Origin: Limnohabitans sp. 2KL-51
GTDB taxonomy: Bacteria; Pseudomonadota; Gammaproteobacteria; Burkholderiales; Burkholderiaceae_C
Assembly (NCBI RefSeq): GCF_003063645.1
Contig: NZ_NESJ01000015.1
Location: 62,001 to 126,000 of the forward strand
Length of the DNA stretch: 64,000 nucleotides
Reading direction: 5' to 3'
Shown: positions 9,074 to 16,497 of the stretch, in pieces
Layout: the number at the start of each line of letters is the position of its first letter
How positions within the stretch are numbered: the first letter of the stretch is position 1
Translations under genes and position numbers: made by a program
The notes under the pieces: generated by a model
Told to the model about the DNA's origin: nothing
The model's database searches: none
The model's input: only the letters and a program-made list of their open reading frames with translations

Positions 9074-10717
9074 ATGGGTGATGTAAAGATGATGGATACG
9101 ACCGATGTAGTGATCGTGGGCGGAGGCCCCGTGGGTATGGGCATGGCCATTGACCTGGGGCAGCGCGGTGTTCGATGCGTTGTGGTGGAGCGTTATATTC
9201 AACCGCAGCCCATCCCCAAAGGTCAAAACCTGACCCAAAGAACGATGGAGCATTTCCAGGCATGGGGCGCTGAATCGCAACTTCGTGCGGCGCGAACGAT
9301 TCCACCAGAGTACGGCATCGGTGGTTTGACGGCCTATGGGACGCTGTTAGGTGAGTACTCTTATGACTGGTTGCAGCGCGACCTTGTCAAGCCTTATTAC
9401 CATGCAGCCAACGAGCGCTTACCTCAGTACGCAACAGAGGCCGTGCTGAGGAAACGTGCGGCTGAGTTACCCAAAATCGAGACGATCTATGGTTGGAGCG
9501 CCGTGTCCGTCGTACAGGATGATGATGGCGTCGAGCTTGTATTGACTGAACGTCAAGGCACTGGGCGACGCAAGTTACGAGCGAAATATGTGATCGGTTG
9601 TGATGGCAGTCGTTCGGTTGTACGCGAGCAGGTCGGAATAACGCAGACACGAACGGATCATGACCGTGTCATGGTGCTGCTGGTCTTTCGCTCGACAGAG
9701 TTGCATTCATTGCTTGAACGTTTTCCTGGCAAGTCTTATTACAACGTGCTTCATCCTGAACTCAAGGGTTACTGGAAATTTCTGGGTCGGGTTGATCTCG
9801 GCAAGACCTGGTTTTTCCATGCGCCGGTGCCACTTGGGACGACAGAAGACAATTTCGATTTCCACGCCTTCTTGCATGAGGCCATAGGCGCTGAGTTTGC
9901 AATTGAATTCGAACACATTGGTTTTTGGGATCTGCGATTCGCGGTCGCTGACAGCTATCGGGCAGGCCGCATTTTCATTGCGGGTGATGCTGCACACAGC
10001 CATCCGCCCTATGGCGGTTACGGCGTCAACTCTGGCTTTGAAGATGCACGCAATTTGGCCTGGAAGTTGGCAGCTGTAGTTCAGGGCCGTGCAGGGGATG
10101 CACTTCTCGATTCATACGAGGCTGAACGGCGACCCGTATTTTTGTCAACCGTGAACGATTTCATCGCGAAATCAATTGAACGGGACAGCCAGTTCATGAG
10201 TTCATTTGACCCTTCTGTCAATCGGACTGCTTTCGAATCGGAATGGCAGGCGCGAGCCAAAGGGGCAGTTGGTGAAGTCCACGCCTTTGAGCCGAACTAC
10301 GAAGGTTCGCCGATCGTTTTGAATGGGAATAACGGCATCTGCAGCGCTGTCGGGTCACATCGCTTCGAAGCACGTACAGGGCATCATCTGCCACCTGCAC
10401 CATTAACGGCCGGTGGGGATGTCTTCGGACATCTGGGCACAGATTTCACCTTGCTGTGCATTGGTACATCCGAAGAGAATGCGCGCGTGTTCAGTGAGGC
10501 TGCGGCTGCACTTTCGGTGCCTTTAAAAATGGTAGCGCTGACGTCCGGCCTGGGTGCTGACCGGTATGACGCCAAATGGGTTCTGGTCAGGCCAGACGAT
10601 TTTGTCGCATGGACGAGCCAGGAAGAAGCCGTGTCGCCACAAACTGCAGCCTGGGTGTTGGCTCGGGCATCAGCCAATGCCAGCCCGGAGATGATGGTCA
10701 AGACAAGTGCTTATTGA
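9074..10717 (+). CDS. FAD-dependent aromatic hydroxylase (PheA/TfdB/MhpA family)
   Basis: Group A flavoprotein monooxygenase of 547 residues that hydroxylates an aromatic ring with O2 and NAD(P)H. It shows the FAD dinucleotide fold VIVGGGPVGMGMAIDL at the N-terminus, the DG motif GCDGSRSVVREQ near residue 178, and the second FAD motif GDAAHSHPPYGGYGVNSG near residue 305. The C-terminal third is the thioredoxin-like domain of the phenol hydroxylase branch. It is divergent from a LysR regulator. The start at 9074 lacks a clear ribosome binding site; in-frame ATGs at 9089 and 9092 are equally possible. The substrate is unknown; MhpA-like action on hydroxyphenyl compounds is one option. Confidence 0.88.
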   Translation: MGDVKMMDTTDVVIVGGGPVGMGMAIDLGQRGVRCVVVERYIQPQPIPKGQNLTQRTMEHFQAWGAESQLRAARTIPPEYGIGGLTAYGTLLGEYSYDWLQRDLVKPYYHAANERLPQYATEAVLRKRAAELPKIETIYGWSAVSVVQDDDGVELVLTERQGTGRRKLRAKYVIGCDGSRSVVREQVGITQTRTDHDRVMVLLVFRSTELHSLLERFPGKSYYNVLHPELKGYWKFLGRVDLGKTWFFHAPVPLGTTEDNFDFHAFLHEAIGAEFAIEFEHIGFWDLRFAVADSYRAGRIFIAGDAAHSHPPYGGYGVNSGFEDARNLAWKLAAVVQGRAGDALLDSYEAERRPVFLSTVNDFIAKSIERDSQFMSSFDPSVNRTAFESEWQARAKGAVGEVHAFEPNYEGSPIVLNGNNGICSAVGSHRFEARTGHHLPPAPLTAGGDVFGHLGTDFTLLCIGTSEENARVFSEAAAALSVPLKMVALTSGLGADRYDAKWVLVRPDDFVAWTSQEEAVSPQTAAWVLARASANASPEMMVKTSAY

Positions 10718-10758
10718 TCGGGCCCGGTGAAGTCTTGAGCAACATTCAAGGGATGGGG

Positions 10759-10899
10759 TTTTTTGTAGGAGCCCACCCCTGTGGGTGATGGCGTGCCTTG
10801 GCGGTGTGGATGAAATCGCCCACAAGGTGGGCTCCTACAAAAACAATACATCCGCATGGCCGAAAAAAACATGGGCCATTCAAACATCTACGGGCCGGA
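10759..10899. repeat. Dispersed palindromic repeat, copy 1
   Basis: An 85-base imperfect palindrome opens with TTTTTTGTAGGAGCCCACC and closes with GGTGGGCTCCTACAAAAA. It is followed by a conserved tail containing ATGGGCCATTCAAA and CGGGCCGG. A second copy with the same order lies at 46091-46230, and a shorter relative lies at about 57706. It sits between two converging genes and could fold into a long stem; REP/MITE-like elements of this form are common in Burkholderiales. Confidence 0.75.
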
Positions 10900-10968
10900 T
10901 CAATAGCAGAGCGTTGCCCCATTCGCATTGTGCAGACACGATGGTTCAGTCATTTGTGATGACCACCA

Positions 10969-11826
10969 TCATGGGTTGCAAAAATCACACCGGGCCGGAT
11001 CAGCCCAAGGCTGGGCATTCACGGCACGTTGCCCTTCATGGCCGCATTTTTTGCAGCCCCATATTTCTGCTTTGGGCAAACGGGTCAAGCTGCCACACGC
11101 ACGGCAAGGCAAACCCGGAATCTGCTGGCTGAGCCAGTACCCGGGAGAGTCACAGCTTGGGCAGGCTGAAAGCAATTTTTGAATGAGTTCTTCGGTGGCC
11201 TTGCGGATCATTTTTTGGCGAGTCGGGTTACAAAAAGCCCGCAGATCGTTTTCAGCAAACACCACGCCATTGGCAGACTTGGCTTGGGCCAGATGAAAGG
11301 CCTTGAGCAGCGAACTGTGATCATGGATGCCTTTGTCCATGTCGAGGTGCTCGGGGTGTTCGGGTCGCAGCACCAAAAGGTGTTCTGGAAACCCAGCCTC
11401 TGCGGCAAAGCGCTCCAGCTCTTGTAGGCTCGATACCATTCGGTGCAAGCTCAGGGCAGGGCCGTGAGCAAAGCTCGTTACTTCAATCCCTGACAAGCGA
11501 TCTACCCACAACACGACTTCGGTGTTCCAGGGCATGAAGGCTCCAAATGGGTCTGGGCCAAACGCACCCTCGCTGGCCATGCCCACAGACGCGCCGGTCA
11601 GTGCCATGCCAATGCTGGACTTTTTTCTGGCCGCATCCAGCTGGGAGCCGGCGCGGGTCAGCTCTCGCGTGAAGGTGCCCAACTGGTCGGTGTCATAGCC
11701 ATCGGTGTGCACCAGCTGACAGCCCAGGGCGGCTTCCAGGGGGCCGCGCACCAGGTCTTGTTTGCCATGTTGCGTCAGGATGGCAACTTGGCGACCTTGA
11801 TAAAAAAGGGGCGGCGCTGTGCTCAT
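10969..11826 (-). CDS. Uncharacterised protein with C-terminal double zinc ribbon (DUF6671-like)
   Basis: Function unknown. The 285-residue protein has a conserved N-terminal domain (GRQVAILTQHGKQDLV, then RTELTRAGSQLDAARKK-like region) and ends in four Cys-x2-Cys knuckles, CPSC, CRAC, CKKC and CDFC, which could bind two zinc ions. This arrangement fits what I recall as DUF6671; that name is from memory. Its ATG overlaps the stop of the SbtA-like transporter gene by 4 bases, so it is translationally coupled to it. No membrane segment or signal peptide is visible. A soluble partner or regulator of the transporter is a reasonable guess but unproven. Confidence 0.75.
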   Translation of the reverse strand: MSTAPPLFYQGRQVAILTQHGKQDLVRGPLEAALGCQLVHTDGYDTDQLGTFTRELTRAGSQLDAARKKSSIGMALTGASVGMASEGAFGPDPFGAFMPWNTEVVLWVDRLSGIEVTSFAHGPALSLHRMVSSLQELERFAAEAGFPEHLLVLRPEHPEHLDMDKGIHDHSSLLKAFHLAQAKSANGVVFAENDLRAFCNPTRQKMIRKATEELIQKLLSACPSCDSPGYWLSQQIPGLPCRACGSLTRLPKAEIWGCKKCGHEGQRAVNAQPWADPARCDFCNP

Positions 11827-12830
11827 GTCAGGACCATTTGAGCCACCGCCAAATAGACCGGGATGCCGAGCACGATGTTCAGCGGAAAGGTCAGCCCCAG
11901 GCTGAGCCCGAAATACAGCGCGGGTTTGGCCTCGGGCAAGGCGGTGCGCAGCACGGCGGGCACGGCAATGTATGAGGCGCTCGCGGCCAACACCATGAGC
12001 AAGGCCCCATCGCCTGCGCTCAGTTTCAAGGCGATAGCCAGGCCAAGGGCCAGCGCCGCATGCACGATGGGGCCGAGCACGGCATAGGCGATCAGCACAG
12101 GCGATTGGCCTTTGACCTGCGGCAGGTTGCGTGCAGCCATCAAGCCCATGTCGAGCAGGAAGAAGGCCAACATGCCCTTGAAGAGGTCCACCGAGAAGGG
12201 TGCCATCGCCTCTTTGCCCGCTTCGCCTGTGATCAGACCGATCACCATGGCCCCCAGCAGCAGCAACTGCGCGCCATCGGTGAAGGACTCGTGCAGGATC
12301 TTGCCCACCGACGCACCTTGAGGAGCGGTAGGCCCGCCCAGTGCGGCCACACCACCTGCTTGCAGCACCACACCCGAGGCCTGCTTTTGCCGCAGCGAAT
12401 TGGCCAACACCACCGCCAGGATGATGGCGGGCGATTCCATCAGCGCCATGGCTGCAGCCATGTGTCCGCCATAAGGCACGCCCTGGTTTTCCAGTGTCTG
12501 CACTGCCGTTACAAAGGTCACCGCGCTCACCGAACCATAAGTGGCCGCCACCGCCGCTGCGTCAAAACCCGAGACAAAACGGCGCAGCAAGGCGTAACCG
12601 ATGAGCGGAATGACGATGGCCAACAACACGGCGGCGGCCAGGCTGATGCCCACGCTGGCCGTCAGGCCCGATTGCGACAGCGCAAAACCGCCTTTGAGGC
12701 CCAGGGCCATCAACAGGTAGAGCGACAAAAAGCGGGAGATGGCGGGCGGTATTTCGAGGTTGGATTTGACGGTGCCGGCCAGCACGCCGAAGATGAAAAA
12801 GAGAATGGCGGGGTCGATCAGATTTTGCAT
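11823..12830 (-). CDS. SbtA-family sodium-dependent bicarbonate transporter
   Basis: Inner-membrane permease of about 335 residues with roughly ten hydrophobic segments. The N-terminus LIDPAILFFIFGVLAGTVKSNLEIPPAISRFLSLYLLMALGLKGG and the repeat region SVSAVTFVTAVQTLE...ESPAIILAVVLA are typical of the SbtA (DUF897) family, which in cyanobacteria imports bicarbonate with sodium. The ATG at 12830 is chosen for the family N-terminus and an AAGGAA ribosome binding site; an in-frame start 60 bases upstream would add a non-conserved leader. It is divergent from a CbbR/CmpR-like regulator, consistent with inorganic-carbon control. The usual PII-like partner SbtB is not adjacent. Confidence 0.87.
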   Translation of the reverse strand: MQNLIDPAILFFIFGVLAGTVKSNLEIPPAISRFLSLYLLMALGLKGGFALSQSGLTASVGISLAAAVLLAIVIPLIGYALLRRFVSGFDAAAVAATYGSVSAVTFVTAVQTLENQGVPYGGHMAAAMALMESPAIILAVVLANSLRQKQASGVVLQAGGVAALGGPTAPQGASVGKILHESFTDGAQLLLLGAMVIGLITGEAGKEAMAPFSVDLFKGMLAFFLLDMGLMAARNLPQVKGQSPVLIAYAVLGPIVHAALALGLAIALKLSAGDGALLMVLAASASYIAVPAVLRTALPEAKPALYFGLSLGLTFPLNIVLGIPVYLAVAQMVLT

Positions 12831-12885
12831 AGGGTGTTCCTTGCGCCGATCATAAAAAAGGATGAAACACTTGTAAAATCGATTC

Positions 12886-12898
12886 TTCAACCCTTGAA
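12886..12898. promoter_or_regulatory. LysR-type operator (T-N11-A dyad) between sbtA-like and lysR genes
   Basis: TTCAA-CCC-TTGAA is a perfect 13-base dyad with the classic T-N11-A spacing bound by LysR proteins. A second inverted repeat, ATAGA-N6-TCTAT, lies at 12900-12915 and touches the regulator's start codon. Together they fit a recognition site plus activation/repression site for the divergent pair. Confidence 0.55.
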
Positions 12899-12913
12899 TA
12901 TAGATAAAAGTCT

Positions 12914-13810
12914 ATGAATGTCAGCTTCCGGCAATTGCGCCTTTTTCTGGCTTTGGCCGAAACTGGCAGCGTCAGCGCAGCGGCTAAAGTGATGCACGTC
13001 ACCCAGCCCACGGCCTCGATGCAGCTCAAGGACATCAGCGAATCCGTGGGCTTGCCGCTGTACGAGTTGGTGGGTAAAAAACTCTACCTGACCGAGGTGG
13101 GCCAAGAGCTGGCGCAGACCGCACGCGCCGTGGCGCACACCTGGGACGCTTTTGAGCAAAACGTGGACGCCGTCAAGGGCTTGTCGCGCGGCAAGCTGCG
13201 GGTGGCGGTGGTGAGCACGGCCAAGTACTTCATGCCGCACCTGATCGGCAGCTTTTGCAAGCGCCACCCGGCCATTGACGTCTCGCTGGAAATCCTGAAC
13301 CGCGATGGCGTGGTGCAACGCTTGCGTGACAACCTGGACGACCTGTACATCATGTCCATGCCCCCCAAAGACATGGACTTGGGCGACGAGGCCTTCATGC
13401 CGAATCCGATCGTGGTGATCGCACCGACTTCCGACCCCTTGGCCAAACGCAGCGCCGTGCCTTTGCAAGAATTGGCTCAACGCCGCTTCATCTTCCGCGA
13501 AAAAGGCTCAGGCACGCGCATGGCGGGCGACCAGTTTTTTCGGCAAATGAAGTTCCGCCCCGACGTGCGGCTGGAACTGGGCAGCAACGAGGCGATCAAG
13601 GAGTCGGTAGCGGGCGGCCTGGGCGTGGGCGTAGTCTCGCGTCATGCCCTGCATGGGCACCAAAAAGAAAATGGTGTGAGTGTGATCGACGTGCAGGGAT
13701 TTCCTCTGCCCTCGGCCTGGCATATCGTCTACCCTGCCAGCAAAAAGCTCTCTCCGCTGGCGCTGGCGTTCAAGCAGCATGTGCTCCAACAAATAAGTCG
13801 GCGTAAATAA
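12914..13810 (+). CDS. LysR-family regulator, CbbR/CmpR-like
   Basis: 298 residues. The winged helix-turn-helix FRQLRLFLALAETGSVSAAAKVMHVTQPTASMQLKDISESVGLPLYE is followed by an effector domain with GKKLYLTEVGQEL and VSGGLGVGVVS-type elements. The sequence style (QPTASMQLKDISE, FIFREKGSGTR) matches the CbbR/CmpR/RbcR group, which controls Calvin-cycle or inorganic-carbon uptake genes. It is divergent from the SbtA-like gene with a T-N11-A dyad between them, so it probably regulates that transporter. Its last 12 codons recur as a remnant at about 15157-15194. Confidence 0.9.
   Translation: MNVSFRQLRLFLALAETGSVSAAAKVMHVTQPTASMQLKDISESVGLPLYELVGKKLYLTEVGQELAQTARAVAHTWDAFEQNVDAVKGLSRGKLRVAVVSTAKYFMPHLIGSFCKRHPAIDVSLEILNRDGVVQRLRDNLDDLYIMSMPPKDMDLGDEAFMPNPIVVIAPTSDPLAKRSAVPLQELAQRRFIFREKGSGTRMAGDQFFRQMKFRPDVRLELGSNEAIKESVAGGLGVGVVSRHALHGHQKENGVSVIDVQGFPLPSAWHIVYPASKKLSPLALAFKQHVLQQISRRK
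13773..13810 (+). repeat. Direct repeat A: 3' end of the CbbR-like lysR gene
   Basis: Begins at about 13773 with AGCATGTGCTC and ends just after the lysR stop region with AGTCGGCGTAAAT. It matches the copy at about 15157-15194 at 32 of 38 positions by eye and encodes the same peptide end (HVL-QISRRK-stop). Confidence 0.65.
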
Positions 13811-13825
13811 CGGATTGGTGTGCCG

Positions 13826-15007
13826 CTATGAATTGGTGGGTACGGTGCGCAGCAGGTATTCGTGAAACAGGGGTACCGTGAAGGCTGTGTCGCCGTGGGT
13901 GGGGCTCCAGACGATGCCTTTGCGGATCAGGCTGGAGCGAACGGGCGCTTGTGTGCTGACCGTTTTCAGCAATTGATTGGCGATGTCCCCGGAGCGGTGT
14001 GGCCCAGGACCCAAGTCTGCCATGGCACGCAGATACCGGCGTTCACTGGGTGTGGTTCGTTCCAGCCGCACCTTGAAGAAACTTTCATCAAGTCCAGCGA
14101 TGGTCAGTTGGGTTGCGGTCTTCACGACATCCAAAGTGATCGGACTGGTGGTGGCCACATCCCAGGTGTGTTTGCCCCACTCCTGCAAAAAATAGGGATA
14201 GCCTTGGGTTTTTTCCACAATGGCCAACGCTGCATCGTCGGTGTAGTGCACGCCCAGTTGTTGTGCCGGTTTGCGCAAGGCATCCATTGCGGCACTTGTG
14301 TTGAGTTTGTCGACTTGCGGGTATTCGAACAAGCGTTCTGAATACGACTTGGCTTCACCGGCCAGGGCCAGCAACTGTGGCAGGCCAGCCCCCACCAAAG
14401 TGATGGGCAAACGCAAGTGCGCGCAGCGGTGCAGCGCAGAGATCAGGGCAGCAAACTGACTTTCTTTGACATACTGAAGTTCGTCGATGAACATGACCAT
14501 CACGGTGCCTGCGGCCTTGGCCGCTTCTCCGGTTTGAACCAACAGCGCAGTCAAGTCGGACTCCAGTTCGCCGTTATCGGCCAGACCGGGCTCAGGCGCG
14601 TAGTCAAAGCCCACTTCGATGTCGGCAAATTTAAGCTTTAGACCTTTGGCAAAACCCGCTAGTGCACGCAGGGCTCTTTGTGAAACTTCTTTGGCTGACT
14701 CGATGGTGCTCATGCGCAAGAGGGCCTTGCGCAATTCGGGCGCCAGCATCGCTGGCAAAGATTTGTTTTCAGGTGCTTCAATGCGCAAAGTCTGGATGCC
14801 TGTGCCCTCTGCGTCCAAGCGCATGCGGTCCAACAAAACCGTTTTTCCAACCCCTCGCAAACCCACCAAAATCAGACTTTTTGCTGAATTGCCGATGCGC
14901 AGTCGCTCTATGCAGATCCTGACCTTTTCGCGCAGTTCATTTCGACCGGCCAGCTCAGGCGGGGGCGTGCCTGCGCCGGGGTTGTACGGGTTGGTGATCG
15001 GATTCAT
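13826..15007 (-). CDS. AAA ATP-binding protein, standalone
   Basis: Predicted ATPase of 393 residues. Walker A GLRGVGKT is near residue 50, Walker B VMVMFIDELQ near 170, and a sensor-like TLVGAGLPQL follows; the C-terminal part (ERRYLRAMADLGPGPHRSGDIANQL) looks like a winged helix. This is the ORC/Cdc6-like ATPase architecture (AAA_16 / archaeal ATPase style) often found in accessory DNA. No partner gene is adjacent. It is bracketed by the lysR 3' end and a 38-base imperfect copy of it, and its upstream region is markedly AT-rich, which suggests acquisition as a cassette. Cellular role unknown. Confidence 0.82.
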   Translation of the reverse strand: MNPITNPYNPGAGTPPPELAGRNELREKVRICIERLRIGNSAKSLILVGLRGVGKTVLLDRMRLDAEGTGIQTLRIEAPENKSLPAMLAPELRKALLRMSTIESAKEVSQRALRALAGFAKGLKLKFADIEVGFDYAPEPGLADNGELESDLTALLVQTGEAAKAAGTVMVMFIDELQYVKESQFAALISALHRCAHLRLPITLVGAGLPQLLALAGEAKSYSERLFEYPQVDKLNTSAAMDALRKPAQQLGVHYTDDAALAIVEKTQGYPYFLQEWGKHTWDVATTSPITLDVVKTATQLTIAGLDESFFKVRLERTTPSERRYLRAMADLGPGPHRSGDIANQLLKTVSTQAPVRSSLIRKGIVWSPTHGDTAFTVPLFHEYLLRTVPTNS

Positions 15008-15156
15008 TGATATGTATATTAGTAAAGTTATTGAAATTCTATAACATTTGTAATTTACTTATAAAACTCGTCGTGGGTCCAGATCTTCTTCAAACTTTAT
15101 CCAACCCCGCCCACACGGCCCCAGCTTGCTCCCCGATCTGTGCCTTGCCCCCCATG

Positions 15157-15194
15157 AGCATGTGCTCAAGCAGATCAGTCGGCGTAAATGATGG
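15157..15194 (+). repeat. Direct repeat B: remnant of a LysR C-terminus
   Basis: Reads E-H-V-L-K-Q-I-S-R-R-K-stop in one frame, nearly identical to the real lysR end Q-H-V-L-Q-Q-I-S-R-R-K-stop. The sequence before it does not continue the similarity. It lies on the far side of the AAA ATPase gene, so the ATPase is flanked by direct repeats. The rest of 15008-15270 holds no gene I can recognise; 15008-15065 is an AT-rich probable promoter for the ATPase. Confidence 0.6.
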
Positions 15195-15270
15195 CTACAG
15201 GGGGAGGTGAATGTGGGGTGCTCCAGGTTGGTCCTGACGCGTGAAGCTCAGTTTGGCCCACAGTCATGCT

Positions 15271-16377
15271 TTATCTGTGAACCAGCAGATTCAAAGTCCG
15301 AAATGCTGCTTCCATCGAGGGGCCCAAGCGGAACGCACGGTCTGACAAAAAGGGCGCAGCAAGGGGCGTTTGTCGCAAGCATTGGTGGATGGCCTCCACC
15401 ATGGCTTGGGCATCGTTGATCGGGGTGAACACCACCAGATCCTCCCAATCGGCATGTTGGCCTTGATCGGTGGCGGCTTCAGAAATGACTCGCGCGCCCA
15501 AAGACAAGCATTCACAAATGCGCGTACTTTCGAGCAAAGCGTTTTCGTAATAGTGAATATTGACCACCACTTTGGCATGCGCCATGGCACGCCACAAGTC
15601 TTGGCCATACAAGCTGCGTTCCGCCCGCACGTCAAAGTGCTCGCTCAGCACCTTGAGAAAAGCCTGTCTTCTTTTGTTTTTCAAGTCGCCATAAAACAGC
15701 ACATCGCATGCAGGCGAGCTGTCGGAGTCGGCGACTTCGTTTGAAAATTCAGCGCCAGGGTAGTTGGGCACCGGAGACAAGGGCACGTGAAAAACCATGT
15801 CGGCGGGTAGGCCTTGCTGGATCAAAAACTGGATGTTCTGCGCCGAGTAATCAAAAACCGCCACCGAGTTGTAAAGGATGTTCAGATAGTCAGGAGTGAA
15901 CCACCGGGGATGAACCGATTGCTCCATTTGAAAAACGATGCGTTTTTCGCGTGGCGGCAAATGCGAAAACATTTGTGGGCAAATGACCAGGTACAAGTCT
16001 TCGGGAAAGGCCTCAGGCATCTCGTGGTCGATGTGAACCGCAAAACCCAAAGACTGGGCATGGGTCTGTAGGGCGTGTGCCACAAAAGAGGTAGCGTGTG
16101 TGTACACGATGTGCAGGGTGCGTGCAGAGCCCAAGTTTTTTTGATCAACGATGCGTTGGCGACGCAAAGGCCAATCGTTTGAGGATGAAGGCGCTGGGTT
16201 TTGCAAAGCCAGACGAAGCCACTCACGAAAAGCCGGATGAATGTCTATTGCTGTGGGCCCAACCCATGGTTTGAACACGGGGCGAGGCGCCAATTGGGCG
16301 TCAAATACCAGCGATGTCAACCAGGCACGTGGCTTGCCATTGGCATGAAAACCTATTTTTTTCAAAGGATGGATCAT
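15271..16377 (-). CDS. Glycosyltransferase-like protein
   Basis: 368 residues, no signal peptide or membrane span. The middle and C-terminal part (DVLFYGDLKNKRRQAFLKVLSEHFDV, ESTRICECLSLGARVISE, DLVVFTPINDAQAMVEAI) follows the pattern of GT-B family 1 or spore-maturation CgeB-like transferases, where the E-x7-E region binds the sugar nucleotide. The ATG at 16377 is preferred over a TTG at 16401. It stands alone between a repeat region and the photolyase gene. The sugar and acceptor cannot be predicted. Confidence 0.6.
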   Translation of the reverse strand: MIHPLKKIGFHANGKPRAWLTSLVFDAQLAPRPVFKPWVGPTAIDIHPAFREWLRLALQNPAPSSSNDWPLRRQRIVDQKNLGSARTLHIVYTHATSFVAHALQTHAQSLGFAVHIDHEMPEAFPEDLYLVICPQMFSHLPPREKRIVFQMEQSVHPRWFTPDYLNILYNSVAVFDYSAQNIQFLIQQGLPADMVFHVPLSPVPNYPGAEFSNEVADSDSSPACDVLFYGDLKNKRRQAFLKVLSEHFDVRAERSLYGQDLWRAMAHAKVVVNIHYYENALLESTRICECLSLGARVISEAATDQGQHADWEDLVVFTPINDAQAMVEAIHQCLRQTPLAAPFLSDRAFRLGPSMEAAFRTLNLLVHR

Positions 16378-16497
16378 GATTTCTGCCAAGCATACGCACA
16401 AATCAGGCTTGAATTGTCGGCCGACAACAAGTTGTTGAACCGAGGTGTGTCACAACCCGACGGACTTCAGTGCCAACGCAGGACTTGTACACGTCAT

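Noticed and set aside
10718-10968. A small RNA or tRNA gene in the gap after the hydroxylase
   Set aside because: The structure is the dispersed palindrome; there are no tRNA box A/B sequences or CCA end.
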